Below are positions 55,849 to 64,000 of a stretch of DNA of 64,000 nucleotides, piece by piece. The translations under genes were made by a program, and so were the position numbers. Position 1 is the stretch's first letter, and every line of letters begins with the position of its first letter. The notes under the pieces are model-generated. The model searched no databases and was not told where the DNA came from. It was given only the letters and a program-made list of their open reading frames with translations. The stretch comes from Candidatus Kouleothrix ribensis. GTDB taxonomy: Bacteria; Chloroflexota; Chloroflexia; Chloroflexales; Roseiflexaceae. The stretch lies in the NCBI GenBank assembly GCA_016722075.1, contig JADKGW010000002.1:496001-560000 (forward strand), given 5' to 3'.

Positions 55849-56529
55849 ATGACCGAGCGAATCTTGATTGTCGAAGACGAGGCCGAGATCGCCGATTACC
55901 TGCGGCGTGGGCTGGCGTTCGAGGGCTTTGCCGTCGAGCTAGCCGGCGATGGCGCGGCGGCACTGGCGGCTGCCCGCGACCGGCTGCCCGATCTGGTGGT
56001 GCTCGATCTCATGCTGCCGGGGCTCGATGGCATGGAGGTGGCGCGGCGCCTGCGCGCCGGGTCGAGCGTGCCGATCATTATGCTCACCGCGCGCGACTCA
56101 GTGACCGATCGGGTGGCCGGGCTGGAGTGCGGCGCCGACGATTACCTGGTCAAGCCGTTCGCGTTCGAAGAGCTGCTGGCGCGCATCCGCGTGCAGCTGC
56201 GCCGGCGCCACGCCCAGAACACCGGCGAGCTGCTACGCGTTGGGCCGCTCAGCCTCGATCTGGTCGCACACGAGGTGCGTGCCGGCGACCAGCGGGTGGT
56301 ATTTACCGCCAAAGAGTTCGAGCTGCTCGAGCTGTTTATGCGCCACCCGCGCCAGGTGCTCACGCGCGATCTGCTCTACGAGCGGATCTGGGGCTACGAT
56401 TTCGGCGGTGCCAGCAATGTGATCGAGGTCTACATTCGTGCGCTGCGCCAGAAGCTCGAGCAGGCCGGCCTGCCGCGGCTCATCCATACCATCCGCGGCG
56501 TTGGCTATGTGCTGCGCGACGACCCCTAG
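55849..56529 (+). CDS. OmpR/PhoB-family response regulator
   Basis: A 226-residue regulator. The receiver domain has acidic pocket VEDEAE, phospho-acceptor Asp in LVVLDLMLPGLDGMEV, Thr in IIMLTARDS, and Lys in DYLVKPF. The winged-helix output domain has FTAKEFELLELFMRHPRQVL, LYERIWGYDF, NVIEVYIRALRQKLE and HTIRGVGYVLR. It binds DNA as a dimer once phosphorylated by the kinase encoded four bases downstream. ATG 55849 is the only start that fits the receiver N-terminus (MTERILIVEDE). Confidence 0.96.
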   Translation: MTERILIVEDEAEIADYLRRGLAFEGFAVELAGDGAAALAAARDRLPDLVVLDLMLPGLDGMEVARRLRAGSSVPIIMLTARDSVTDRVAGLECGADDYLVKPFAFEELLARIRVQLRRRHAQNTGELLRVGPLSLDLVAHEVRAGDQRVVFTAKEFELLELFMRHPRQVLTRDLLYERIWGYDFGGASNVIEVYIRALRQKLEQAGLPRLIHTIRGVGYVLRDDP

Positions 56530-56533
56530 CGCC

Positions 56534-58009
56534 ATGCGCACACGACCGCTATCGCTGCGCCTGCGGCTTGCGCTTGGCTACACCGCGTTCTTCAGCGTAG
56601 TGCTGCTGCTGCTGGGCATTGGCGTGGTGCTGGCGGTGCGCGCGGCCCTGATCGATGAGATCAAGCGCGAGCTGGCCGCCAGTAGCGATCTGATCCAGAA
56701 CGACTTCGACGCCAGCAATATCAAGCTGGCCGACTACTTCGCCAACCCCAAGTTTCTCGATCGCACCCGCCCGCTGAGCGTCGAAGGGCTCGAGTCGCCG
56801 TCGCTGTATGTGCAGGCCGCCACCACCGATGGCCAGGTGATTGTCACTTCGGCCAGCCTGCAGCGGCGCACCCTGCCGCTCGGCCCCGAGCTGCGCGCCA
56901 GGGCGCTCGCCGGCGCCGATCAGATCGACGAGACGACACTTGGCGAGGCGCCGGTGCTGATGCTGGTGCGGCCCCTGCGCGACGAGCAGGCGATTGTTGG
57001 GGTGCTTCAGGTGGCCCAGCCGCTGCGCGAGATCAACCGCACACTCCAGCTGCTGATCATCAGCCTGGCGGCGATCAGCGTGCTTGCATTGCTGACGGCC
57101 CTGCGCGGCGGCGCCTGGCTGGCCGCCCGCGCGCTGCTGCCGGTAGGCCAGGTGGCGCACACCGCCCGCCAGATCGTGCGTGCCGAAGACCTCGCGCAGC
57201 GCGTGCCGCCGGCCACCGGTAGCGATGAGCTTGCACAGCTGACTGCCACAGTCAACGAGATGCTCGAGCGCCTCGACACACTATTCAACTCACAGCGCCG
57301 CTTCGTCGCCGATGTCTCGCACGAGCTGCGCACGCCGCTTACCGCAATGCGCGGCAATCTCGAGCTCTTGCGGCGTGGCGCCGCCCGCGACCCCGCCGCG
57401 CTCGATGCTGCGCTCGCCGCTATGGAGCGCGAGGTCAATCGGCTGGTGCGGCTGGCCAGCGATCTGCTGCTGCTGGCCCAGGCCGAGGCCGGTGTCGAGC
57501 TACGCCACGAGCCGGTAGCGCTCGACGAGCTGGTGCTCGAGGTGGTGCGCGATCTGGCCCCACTGGCCGGCGAGGTCGTGCTGCGGCCCGAGGTGGCCGA
57601 GCAGGTCGAGGTGATTGGCGATCGAGATCGCCTCAAGCAGGCACTGCTGAACATGGCCTACAACGCGCTCCAGCATACCCAACCCGGCGGCTGCGTGACG
57701 ATCGCGCTGGCAGATGCCGGCAGCCGCGCCAGCCTGCTGGTGCGCGACACCGGTGCCGGCATCGCCGATGCCGATCTGCCCTATGTGTTCGACCGATTTT
57801 TTCGTGCCGACAAGGCTCGCTCGCGCACGGTCGGTGGGGCCGGGCTTGGGTTGGCGATCGTCAAGTGGGTGGCCGAGTCGCACGGCGGCGGCGTGTCGGC
57901 GCACAGCACCCTGGGCCAGGGCAGCGTGTTTAGCATGTGGCTGCCGGTTAGCCCTGCGGCGCCTTATTCCAGCCGGCCGCCGCCCGTGGGCAGCCGGCCG
58001 CCACCGTAG
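56534..58009 (+). CDS. Membrane sensor histidine kinase
   Basis: A 491-residue kinase, partner of the preceding regulator. TM1 is about 15-37 (YTAFFSVVLLLLGIGVVLAV), then a periplasmic sensor of about 130 residues. TM2 is LLIISLAAISVLALLTAL and HAMP begins LPVGQVAHTARQIV. The H box is FVADVSHELRTPLTAMRGNL, the N box is ALLNMAYNALQHT, and VRDTGAGI and GGAGLGLAIVKW close the ATPase site. The C-terminus carries a short Pro/Arg tail (SSRPPPVGSRPPP). The signal is unknown; the HK/RR pair resembles MprB/MprA-type envelope stress systems. Confidence 0.95.
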   Translation: MRTRPLSLRLRLALGYTAFFSVVLLLLGIGVVLAVRAALIDEIKRELAASSDLIQNDFDASNIKLADYFANPKFLDRTRPLSVEGLESPSLYVQAATTDGQVIVTSASLQRRTLPLGPELRARALAGADQIDETTLGEAPVLMLVRPLRDEQAIVGVLQVAQPLREINRTLQLLIISLAAISVLALLTALRGGAWLAARALLPVGQVAHTARQIVRAEDLAQRVPPATGSDELAQLTATVNEMLERLDTLFNSQRRFVADVSHELRTPLTAMRGNLELLRRGAARDPAALDAALAAMEREVNRLVRLASDLLLLAQAEAGVELRHEPVALDELVLEVVRDLAPLAGEVVLRPEVAEQVEVIGDRDRLKQALLNMAYNALQHTQPGGCVTIALADAGSRASLLVRDTGAGIADADLPYVFDRFFRADKARSRTVGGAGLGLAIVKWVAESHGGGVSAHSTLGQGSVFSMWLPVSPAAPYSSRPPPVGSRPPP

Positions 58010-58039
58010 CGTAAGCGCCAGGGTGCTTCAGGCCAGCGC

Positions 58040-59086
58040 TCAGGAAGCCTGGCTCGCCGCATGGGTTTCGGGCAGCTCGCGCAGGCGCGCGGCCGCGCTC
58101 TCGGCCGTGATGTCGCGCTGAGCTTCGGCCAGCAGCTCGAAGCCGACCATGAACTTACGTACGCTGGCCGAGCGCAGCAGTGGCGGGTAGAAGTGCGCGT
58201 GCAGGTGCCACTCGGGATGCGCCTGGCCGTCGGTTGGTCGCTGGTGAAGGCCCATCGAGTAGGGGAACGACACATTGAACAGGTTATCGTAGCGCGTCGT
58301 CAAGCGCTTGAGGATGTCGGCCAGCCCGGCGCGTTCGTCGCCACGTAGGTCGGGCAGCGCGCCGGCCGGGCGCCGGCTGATCAGCAGCGTCTCGAATGGC
58401 CACACCGCCCAGAACGGCACCAGCGCCACGAAGTGATCGTTGGCGCACACCAGGCGCGCGCCGTCCTCAAGCTCGATCGCCAGGTAGTCGGCCAGCAGTG
58501 TGCGGCCGTTGGCGGCGAAATACGCGGCCTGCGCCGCTTGCTCGCGCGCCACATTCAACGGCAGGTGTTCGGTGGCCCAGATCTGGCCGTGCGGGTGCGG
58601 GTTGCTGGCGCCCATCATCGCGCCGCGGTTCTCGAAGATCTGCACATAGTTGATCTGCGGCATGGCGCCTAGCTCGCTATACTGCTCGGCCCACACGGCT
58701 ACCACCTGCCCGAGCGCGGCGGCGTCCATATGCGCCAGCGTCAGGTCGTGGCGCGGCGAGAAGCACACCACCCGGCAGGTGCCACGCTCGCTGACCGCGC
58801 GCAGCAGCCCGCCCCGATCAACCTCGCCGCCCGGTGTGTCGGGCAGCAGCGCGGCGTAGTCGTTGGTGAACACGAATGTGTGCTCGTAGCCAGGGTTCTG
58901 CAGGCCGCCCGCCCGCTGGTTGCCGGGGCACAGGTAGCAGGCCGGGTCGTAGGTCGGCCGCTGCTCGGGCGTTGTCTGCTCGACCTGGCCTTGCCATGGG
59001 CGCTGCGTGCGATGCGGCGAAACCAGCACCCACTCGTCGCTGAGCGGGTTGTAGCGGCGGTGCGGGTGGTTGTTCATGCTGAACAT
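58040..59086 (-). CDS. galT: Galactose-1-phosphate uridylyltransferase
   Basis: A 348-residue HIT-superfamily transferase of the Leloir pathway (UDP-glucose + galactose-1-P to glucose-1-P + UDP-galactose). Seen: RRYNPLSDEWVLVSPHRTQRPW, zinc-site CYLCPGN, FENRGAMMGASNPHPHGQIW with the catalytic His of HPHPH, and the second zinc His in PEWHLHAHFYPP. Length is as usual. ATG 59086 has AAGAGG upstream. It is the single gene between the two-component system (convergent) and rpsA (upstream, same strand, with a terminator between). Confidence 0.97.
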   Translation of the reverse strand: MFSMNNHPHRRYNPLSDEWVLVSPHRTQRPWQGQVEQTTPEQRPTYDPACYLCPGNQRAGGLQNPGYEHTFVFTNDYAALLPDTPGGEVDRGGLLRAVSERGTCRVVCFSPRHDLTLAHMDAAALGQVVAVWAEQYSELGAMPQINYVQIFENRGAMMGASNPHPHGQIWATEHLPLNVAREQAAQAAYFAANGRTLLADYLAIELEDGARLVCANDHFVALVPFWAVWPFETLLISRRPAGALPDLRGDERAGLADILKRLTTRYDNLFNVSFPYSMGLHQRPTDGQAHPEWHLHAHFYPPLLRSASVRKFMVGFELLAEAQRDITAESAAARLRELPETHAASQAS

Positions 59087-59173
59087 AGCGAGCCTCTTTG
59101 TGGCGGCCTTACGGCACGGCGGCGATCCGAATCGAGGTCATTCTAGCAGAAATATGCGGCCGCCCGCGGCGGC

Positions 59174-59219
59174 AGACAACAAAGGGCGCAGGCGCGGCAT
59201 AGTGCCACAACCTGCGCCC
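59174..59219 (-). terminator. Intrinsic terminator after rpsA
   Basis: On the minus strand GGGCGCAGG (59211-59219) pairs with CCTGCGCCC (59184-59192), followed by TTTGTTGT. It begins 27 bases after the rpsA stop. Confidence 0.75.
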
Positions 59220-59245
59220 CCTGCAGCTACACCAGTGCGCTGCGA

Positions 59246-60430
59246 TCAGGCCTCGGTAGCCTTCTCGGCCTCGGCGCTCGTGCCGGCGCTGCTGCTCGTG
59301 CTGCTGCGATCGCCCTCGCTGACGCGGCGCAGGCTCAGGCCCATGCGCTGGCGCTGCTTGTCGAGGCTGATGATCTTGGCGGTGACCGTCTGCCCAGGCT
59401 GCAGCAGGTCGCGCGGCTGGGCCTGTGGGTCGACATCCAGCTCGCTGGCGTGGATCAGGCCCTCGACCGCCTCTTCGATCTGGACGAACGCGCCAAACGG
59501 CGCGACGTTCGTCACCGGCCCGCTGACGATCTGGCCCAGGCTATAGCGCTGATCGATCGTCTCCCACGGGTTCGATTGCAGGCGCCGCAGCGACAGGCCG
59601 ATCCGCTCGCGGTCGGCATCGATCTCGACCACCATCACCTTGACTTCCTGGCCGGGGCTAAGCACCTCGCGCGGGTGGTTGACGCGCTGCCACGATAGCT
59701 CGGAGATGTGCGCCAGGCCATCGGCGCCGCCCAGATCAATAAACGCGCCGAAGTTGGTCAGCTGGTTGACCCGGCCGGCCAGAATATCGCCGGGCTGCAG
59801 CTCGGTCAGCAGGCGGTGCTTCTGCGCCTTGCGCCATTCCTGAGTCGCACTGCGCTCCGAGAGCACCAGGCGGTTGCGCTCGCGGTCGACTTCGATCACC
59901 TTGAGTGGGATCGTCTGGCCGACCATGCGCTGGAGCGCTTGCTGACGCTCTTCCGAGGCGGTGCGGCCATGCAGCTGGGCCACCTGCGAAGCCGGCACAA
60001 AGCCGCGGATGCGGTTGAATTGCACCAGCAAGCCGCCCTTGTTGTAGCCAATCACCTGGCCCTGGATGATGCCGCCCTCGCCTTGCAGGCGCCCGGCTTC
60101 CTCCCAGTCTTTCGCGACCTGAACCATGGTGAGCGAGAGCACCAGGTCGCCTTCTTTGTTCTCAGGGTCCTGAATGTACACCTGGATCGACGCGCCGACC
60201 TTCAGGCTACTGAGGTATTCGTCGCCCATCTGGCGCAGATCTTGCTGAGGAATCACGCCCTCGCGCTTGGTGCCAATCGACACCAGCACGCCGTTATCCT
60301 CGATCTGCATCACGACACCGTCGCGTAGCTCGCCGCGCTGCGGCCGGGCATAGTCGTACTCGTCGAGCAGCTGGGTCCAATCAAGATCTTCAACATCATA
60401 CATGTCGGCGCTGCCGGAAGACACGGTCAT
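59246..60430 (-). CDS. rpsA: S1 RNA-binding domain protein (30S ribosomal protein S1-like)
   Basis: A 394-residue protein with four S1 (OB-fold) domains. They begin at about 35 (RGELRDGVVMQIEDNGVLVS), 120 (GGIIQGQVIGYNKGGLLVQF), 205 (GDILAGRVNQLTNFGAFIDL) and 290 (GQIVSGPVTNVAPFGAFVQI). The last two carry the best FGAF RNA-binding surface. The C-terminal tail is Ser/Glu-rich. Four domains is the reduced S1 form typical outside Proteobacteria, where it assists translation initiation. The open frame extends upstream, but ATG 60430 with GGAGG is the clear start. It has a consensus promoter and an unusually long leader. Confidence 0.93.
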   Translation of the reverse strand: MTVSSGSADMYDVEDLDWTQLLDEYDYARPQRGELRDGVVMQIEDNGVLVSIGTKREGVIPQQDLRQMGDEYLSSLKVGASIQVYIQDPENKEGDLVLSLTMVQVAKDWEEAGRLQGEGGIIQGQVIGYNKGGLLVQFNRIRGFVPASQVAQLHGRTASEERQQALQRMVGQTIPLKVIEVDRERNRLVLSERSATQEWRKAQKHRLLTELQPGDILAGRVNQLTNFGAFIDLGGADGLAHISELSWQRVNHPREVLSPGQEVKVMVVEIDADRERIGLSLRRLQSNPWETIDQRYSLGQIVSGPVTNVAPFGAFVQIEEAVEGLIHASELDVDPQAQPRDLLQPGQTVTAKIISLDKQRQRMGLSLRRVSEGDRSSTSSSAGTSAEAEKATEA

Positions 60431-60698
60431 GGAACAAACCTCCGAGATTTCGATATTGTCTAGTCTGTCGCCCGCTCCTCGGCGGCAGATGCGAGTGTTC
60501 GCACTTCGCGAAGCAGAGGCGGCCGCGTGGCGATCATCACGGTGGTTGTACACCGCACCATGCCACGACGTGTGCGCTTGGTACACCCGGCGCCTGCGAA
60601 GGCTCCGCGCCGGCTGGCTCCTGTGATCTCGCCATTGTAGCGTTCGAGGTGCGGGAGGTGAGCCGCTATGCGGAGTAGGAAAATAAATTTTTACACCC
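60431..60698 (-). promoter_or_regulatory. Long structured 5' leader of rpsA
   Basis: About 265 bases separate the predicted start from ATG 60430. The leader contains several inverted repeats, including CGGCGC with GCGCCG near 60590-60615, and CTTCGCGAAG near 60505. One part (about 60585-60630) resembles the tail of the 114-bp element copy B. Autoregulation by S1 through such leaders is known in other bacteria; it is only inferred here. Nothing coding is seen in 60431-60941. Confidence 0.5.
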
Positions 60699-60703
60699 GG
60701 TGG

Positions 60704-60732
60704 ATTATACCGCAGCGCCCATGGGCTGTCAA
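60704..60732 (-). promoter_or_regulatory. Consensus promoter of rpsA
   Basis: Perfect TTGACA (60727-60732), 17-base spacer, perfect TATAAT (60704-60709) on the minus strand. This is the strongest promoter in the window. Confidence 0.85.
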
Positions 60733-60941
60733 ATGATTGCACTGCGCGCTACGATCGCCTATACTGCCCTGAGCAACTGTCCGAAACAGGTGGCCTGGCA
60801 CGGCCTGGTCGCGCCAACCGCTGTTTTTTTTGCGCCGGTCGCGGCCATCCCGAACCGGTCGGCGCCGGTGCCTGGCCAGGGCCGGCCGCAACGAGGCAGC
60901 AGCAACCGCAGGGGTTGAGTCATACCTAACCAATCACGCAT

Positions 60942-61892
60942 ATGGCTTTGATCTTCGTATTCCTCGACGGCGTGGGCCTCGCGCCGGCCGGCCCCGACAA
61001 CCCGCTGGCCCTGGCCGATATGCCGGTGCTGCGCGCGCTGCTCGGCGGCCCGCTCACGATCGAGCAGGCTGAAACTAACCGCCGCCAGCCTTCCTGCGCA
61101 CCCACTGCGTTCGGTGCAGCCGAACGGCCGCAGCAGCGGCTGCTCACGCCGATCGACGCCACACTGGGTGTAGCCGGGTTGCCGCAGAGCGGCACCGGCC
61201 ACACGGCGCTGCTGGCCGGCGTCAACGCGGCGGCCCTGCACGGCCGGCATCAGCCGCACTTCCCGCCGGTGGCACTACGCCCGCTGCTGGCCGAGCGCAG
61301 TATCTTCCGGCGCGCGATCATGCGCGGCCAGCGCGCCACCTTTGCCAACGCGTTTGGCCCCGGCTACTGGCAGGCGCTGGCCGCCCGGCGTATCCGCAAG
61401 TCGGCCAGCGTGATCGCCGCCGAGGGCGCCGGGCTGCGTTTCCGCACCGGCGACGACCTGCGCGCCGGCCAGGCGGTAGCGTGGGATGTGACCAACGCGG
61501 CCATGCGGGCAGGCGAGCCGGGCGCCGATACGCCGCTGGTGGCCCCCGCGCAGGCCGGTGCTAACCTGGCCGGCCTGGCCCACCACCACGACCTGGTGTT
61601 CTACGAGAGCTTCCTGCCCGACCTGGCCGGCCACGGCCGGCTCCCCGCCGGTGTGCCCGCCGTGCTGGCGCTACTCGACGCCATGATCGGCGGGGTGCTG
61701 GGCGCGCTGCGCGCATCCGACACACTGCTGATCACCAGCGACCACGGCAATATCGAGAGCATCGCCGCCCCAACCCATACCCGCAACCCCGTGCCGCTGC
61801 TGGTGGTCGGGCCGGCCGCCCCAGCCTTCACAGCCGCCGGCAGCATTGCCGATCTGGCCGATATAATCGATGTGGTTGTAGGCGGCGCGTAG
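60942..61892 (+). CDS. Alkaline-phosphatase-superfamily metalloenzyme, phosphomutase-like
   Basis: A 316-residue protein with the metal-site layout of phosphoglycerate mutases and phosphopentomutases. ALIFVFLDGVGLAP holds the first Asp, LPQSGTGHTALLAGVNAAAL occupies the place of the nucleophile loop with Thr/Ser, and FYESFLPDLAGHGR and LLITSDHGNIE hold the later metal ligands. It is far shorter than GpmI and lacks its transferase insert. Reaction and substrate are unknown. The ATG has no clear ribosome site. It ends 71 bases before nadK, with a hairpin between. Confidence 0.8.
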   Translation: MALIFVFLDGVGLAPAGPDNPLALADMPVLRALLGGPLTIEQAETNRRQPSCAPTAFGAAERPQQRLLTPIDATLGVAGLPQSGTGHTALLAGVNAAALHGRHQPHFPPVALRPLLAERSIFRRAIMRGQRATFANAFGPGYWQALAARRIRKSASVIAAEGAGLRFRTGDDLRAGQAVAWDVTNAAMRAGEPGADTPLVAPAQAGANLAGLAHHHDLVFYESFLPDLAGHGRLPAGVPAVLALLDAMIGGVLGALRASDTLLITSDHGNIESIAAPTHTRNPVPLLVVGPAAPAFTAAGSIADLADIIDVVVGGA

Positions 61893-61912
61893 CGTGATAT
61901 AGTGGAAGAGCG

Positions 61913-61944
61913 CAGCTGCCTACACCCTTAGAATCAGGCAGCTG
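61913..61944 (+). repeat. Hairpin before nadK
   Basis: CAGCTGCCT (61913-61921) and AGGCAGCTG (61936-61944) form a perfect 9-bp stem with a 14-base loop, ending 8 bases before the AAAGGA site of nadK. It could modulate translation or separate the two messages. Confidence 0.6.
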
Positions 61945-61963
61945 TACTATGAAAGGATCGCCC

Positions 61964-62803
61964 ATGCAACGAGTTGGCGTGCTCTATAACCCCTTCTCCG
62001 AAGCATCGACCCGCGTCTCGATCGAGGTTGCCACCTGGCTGAATGCGCGCGGCATCCGGGTGTGGCGCGGCGTGTCGCACGAGGGCCGCGAAGAGCCGCG
62101 CGTGCTCGAGGGCCTCGATCTGCTGATCGCGCTGGGTGGCGACGGCACCGTGTTGCGGGCGGCACGCCTGGCCATCCCACGCGGTATTCCGGTGCTGCCG
62201 GTGGCGCTCGGCCGCCTGAGCTTTATGTCCGAGCTCGAGCCTGAAGAGCTGGTCGATGGACTCGAAACCCTGCTCAGCGGCGGCGGCTGGCACGACGAGC
62301 GCTCGCTGATCGCGGCCACTATCGTTCACGATGGCCATAGCGGCGGCGCGCCCGAGACGGTGCTGGCACTGAACGAGATCTTGCTGGCGCGCGGCGAGAT
62401 CAACCGCGTGGTTGGTATCGATGTCGAGATCTATGATGCGCGCCTGACCAGCTACCATGCCGATGGAATCATCGCGGCGACCGCCACCGGCTCGACGGCC
62501 TACGCGCTCGCGGCCGGCGGCCCGGTGATCGACCCGCGCTCGCGCGCGCTGGTGCTGGTGCCGATCGCCGCGCACCTGACCAACATCCCGTCGCTGGTGC
62601 TGCACGAAGATGCGCTGGTTCGCCTGAAGCTGCGCAGCCGCCACGCCGCCGCATTCTCGGTCGATGGCCGCGCGGGCGTGCCACTCCACGAGGGCGATGT
62701 GATTGAGGTGCGCCGCGCCCAACAGATCTGCGTGTTTGCGCGGGTCCACCCACCCAGCACCTTCTACAGCATGCTGACACGGCGGCTCCGCCGCGACACC
62801 TGA
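61964..62803 (+). CDS. nadK: NAD kinase
   Basis: A 279-residue enzyme that phosphorylates NAD to NADP. The GGDGT motif is at 58-62 (LIALGGDGTVLRAARL). LPVALGRLSFMSEL follows, then the conserved NE pair in ALNEILLARGEIN and the glycine-rich TATGSTAYALAAGGP motif that binds NAD. The final region SVDGRAGVPLHEGDVIEV is typical. ATG 61964 (MQRVGVLYNP) is chosen because GAAAGGA precedes it; the frame opens five codons earlier. Confidence 0.97.
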   Translation: MQRVGVLYNPFSEASTRVSIEVATWLNARGIRVWRGVSHEGREEPRVLEGLDLLIALGGDGTVLRAARLAIPRGIPVLPVALGRLSFMSELEPEELVDGLETLLSGGGWHDERSLIAATIVHDGHSGGAPETVLALNEILLARGEINRVVGIDVEIYDARLTSYHADGIIAATATGSTAYALAAGGPVIDPRSRALVLVPIAAHLTNIPSLVLHEDALVRLKLRSRHAAAFSVDGRAGVPLHEGDVIEVRRAQQICVFARVHPPSTFYSMLTRRLRRDT

Positions 62804-63063
62804 TCGCGCTGGCTGCGCAGCCACCACCCCGGCTGGTAGCCGGCGAGCGCATCAGAACGCCATACTCCCCCGCGCGCGGCGCACCAGGCCTGCGCTTGCG
62901 AGCCGGCCGGGGCGGCTATGCGCAATATACGATACACCCTAGTATTCCCCTGCTCGACCAACCTCACCTGGCCAGATGCGGCGGCGGCGCGTATCGAATC
63001 AGCCTGTTCGCAACGTTCAATAATATGCCCCCTCACCGCAGCACCACACAAGGAGAATGGACT

Positions 63064-64000
63064 ATGCGATGTAGAATCACCCTCCTGTTGGTCCTGGCCG
63101 CGCTGCTTGGCAGCCTGGCCCCTTCTGCACGGCCGGCGCTGGCGATCGTCGCCGAGCCGCAAGATACCCCAACGCCGCGGGTATCGAGCGACGCGACCGG
63201 CTTTACGCTGGCTTCGCCCAAGCTGTTCTGGTTCAACGGTGTGCCGGCCTGCCCACCCAACATCGCCGAGCCTGGCGCGGCCATCGCCGCCACAACCCCC
63301 CAGACGATCAGACGCGTGCCGGCGCACGGCGGGCTGATACGCACCCTGTATTACCAAGACGAGCTGTGCGGCGGCGGGAAGATCTTCTCGAATATCGTCG
63401 CCGACACCAACTACCTGTACTGGCAGGCGCCCACCGGGCTGGTGCGGCTCTCGACTAACGCCAACCCCGGCGACCCATACCAGCTAGTCAATGCGCTGGT
63501 GAAGCCCAACGGCCAGCTGGCCAACGCCAGCGACCGCACCTACTACCTCAGCCCAAGCGGGCCGAACACCGAGATCGGCTATGTGCTCAAGTCGAACAAC
63601 CAGCGCGTCAACCTCACCACCGTAGGCGGCAGCGCCGGTAACCTGCAGTTCGACGGCAGCTATGTCTACTTCACGCTGGCCGGCACGCTCTACCGCCTGA
63701 ACCCCGGCGTAGACGTAGGCATCCCGCTGGCGAGCGGTGTCACCGGCTACTACGCCGAGGGCTACCGTGTCACCGTGCTGGGCCAGTTCGTGCTGATCAC
63801 CGATCGCGTATACATCGGCCAGGGCCGCACGGTTACGATCTACAACAACCGCAACAACACGCTCGGTGGCAGCCCGATCTACACCAGCGGCGACACCACC
63901 GCCAGCGTCTACGACCTGGCGACCGACAAAGATAACCTGTTCGTATTCGAGCGCGAGCAGCTGCCCTGCAGCCCGCAGCCGTGCTTCCCGAGCTACAACG
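63064..64000 (+). CDS. Secreted protein, probably a beta-propeller (3' end outside the window)
   Basis: At least 312 residues, running off the window edge. AAGGAG lies 8 bases before ATG 63064. A signal peptide (CRITLLLVLAALLGSLAPSA) is followed by a mature part rich in Tyr/Asn. It has recurring blade-like strands such as NYLYWQAPTGLVRLS, GSYVYFTLAGTLYRLNPG and NLFVFEREQLPCSP, the pattern of extracellular propeller-type proteins. Cys pairs (PACPPN, DELCGGG, PCSPQPCFP) suggest disulfides. No catalytic motif is visible in the part seen. The 260 bases upstream hold no other feature. Confidence 0.75.
   Translation, partial: MRCRITLLLVLAALLGSLAPSARPALAIVAEPQDTPTPRVSSDATGFTLASPKLFWFNGVPACPPNIAEPGAAIAATTPQTIRRVPAHGGLIRTLYYQDELCGGGKIFSNIVADTNYLYWQAPTGLVRLSTNANPGDPYQLVNALVKPNGQLANASDRTYYLSPSGPNTEIGYVLKSNNQRVNLTTVGGSAGNLQFDGSYVYFTLAGTLYRLNPGVDVGIPLASGVTGYYAEGYRVTVLGQFVLITDRVYIGQGRTVTIYNNRNNTLGGSPIYTSGDTTASVYDLATDKDNLFVFEREQLPCSPQPCFPSYN

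Overview
The window reads as chromosomal DNA of a high-GC member of the Chloroflexota, probably the Chloroflexales (Roseiflexus/Kouleothrix-like). This is an inference. It rests on the GC-rich codon pattern, TPT-repeat linker proteins, CSLREAI/beta-helix secreted proteins ending in a YLP motif, DUF5679 and DUF4331 proteins, and abundant short tandem repeats between genes. No tRNA, rRNA, CRISPR array, transposase or phage gene was recognised.

Layout. 0-10.5 kb: end of an unknown gene, a pteridine-reductase-type SDR, a TPT-repeat membrane protein with an orphan sensor kinase, endonuclease IV, a DUF5679 protein coupled to an M24 peptidase, an F420-type luciferase-fold oxidoreductase, and an ECF sigma/anti-sigma pair. 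10.8-17.5 kb: a four-gene operon (methyltransferase, GT-C-like membrane protein, small membrane protein, leuS). It is preceded by a promoter and a leucine-type T-box leader with a legible CUC specifier, antiterminator and terminator. 17.5-28.5 kb: nitroreductase, gpmI, a subtilase with a separate I9-like small protein, secA, a YIP1 protein, a frameshifted VanW gene and aroQ. 28.6-36.6 kb: two very large tandem secreted beta-helix proteins. 36.8-41.0 kb: a WYL regulator, a small membrane protein, then a decayed stretch with a GC-hairpin array, gene relics, a tandem membrane-gene family and two pseudogenes. 41.1-49.2 kb: a gluzincin peptidase followed by a DUF58/VWA membrane-protein operon without a MoxR ATPase. 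49.2-55.7 kb: a NicO metal transporter, a TPR protein, a second GC-hairpin array, a DUF4331 protein and an ECF sigma factor. 55.8-64 kb: a two-component system, galT, a four-S1-domain RpsA with a long leader, a metalloenzyme-family phosphomutase-like protein, nadK, and the start of a secreted protein.

How the parts work together. Housekeeping genes (leuS, gpmI, secA, aroQ, rpsA, nadK, nfo) alternate with envelope and secretion functions. SecA probably exports the many signal-peptide proteins nearby. The T-box would tie the leuS operon to uncharged tRNA-Leu. The VWA cluster looks like an inner-membrane/periplasmic assembly unit.

The most unusual signals are repeats. A gapless-length 114-bp nested palindrome occurs once between the sigma and anti-sigma genes and once just after the T-box. 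A composite element of about 155-160 bp occurs at 38.5 and 52.3 kb, each time beside a GC-hairpin array. A heptanucleotide repeat system occurs at several loci, and one copy is translated inside LeuS. A gene graveyard at 38.3-40.9 kb contains a fragment homologous to the SDR gene at the window start.
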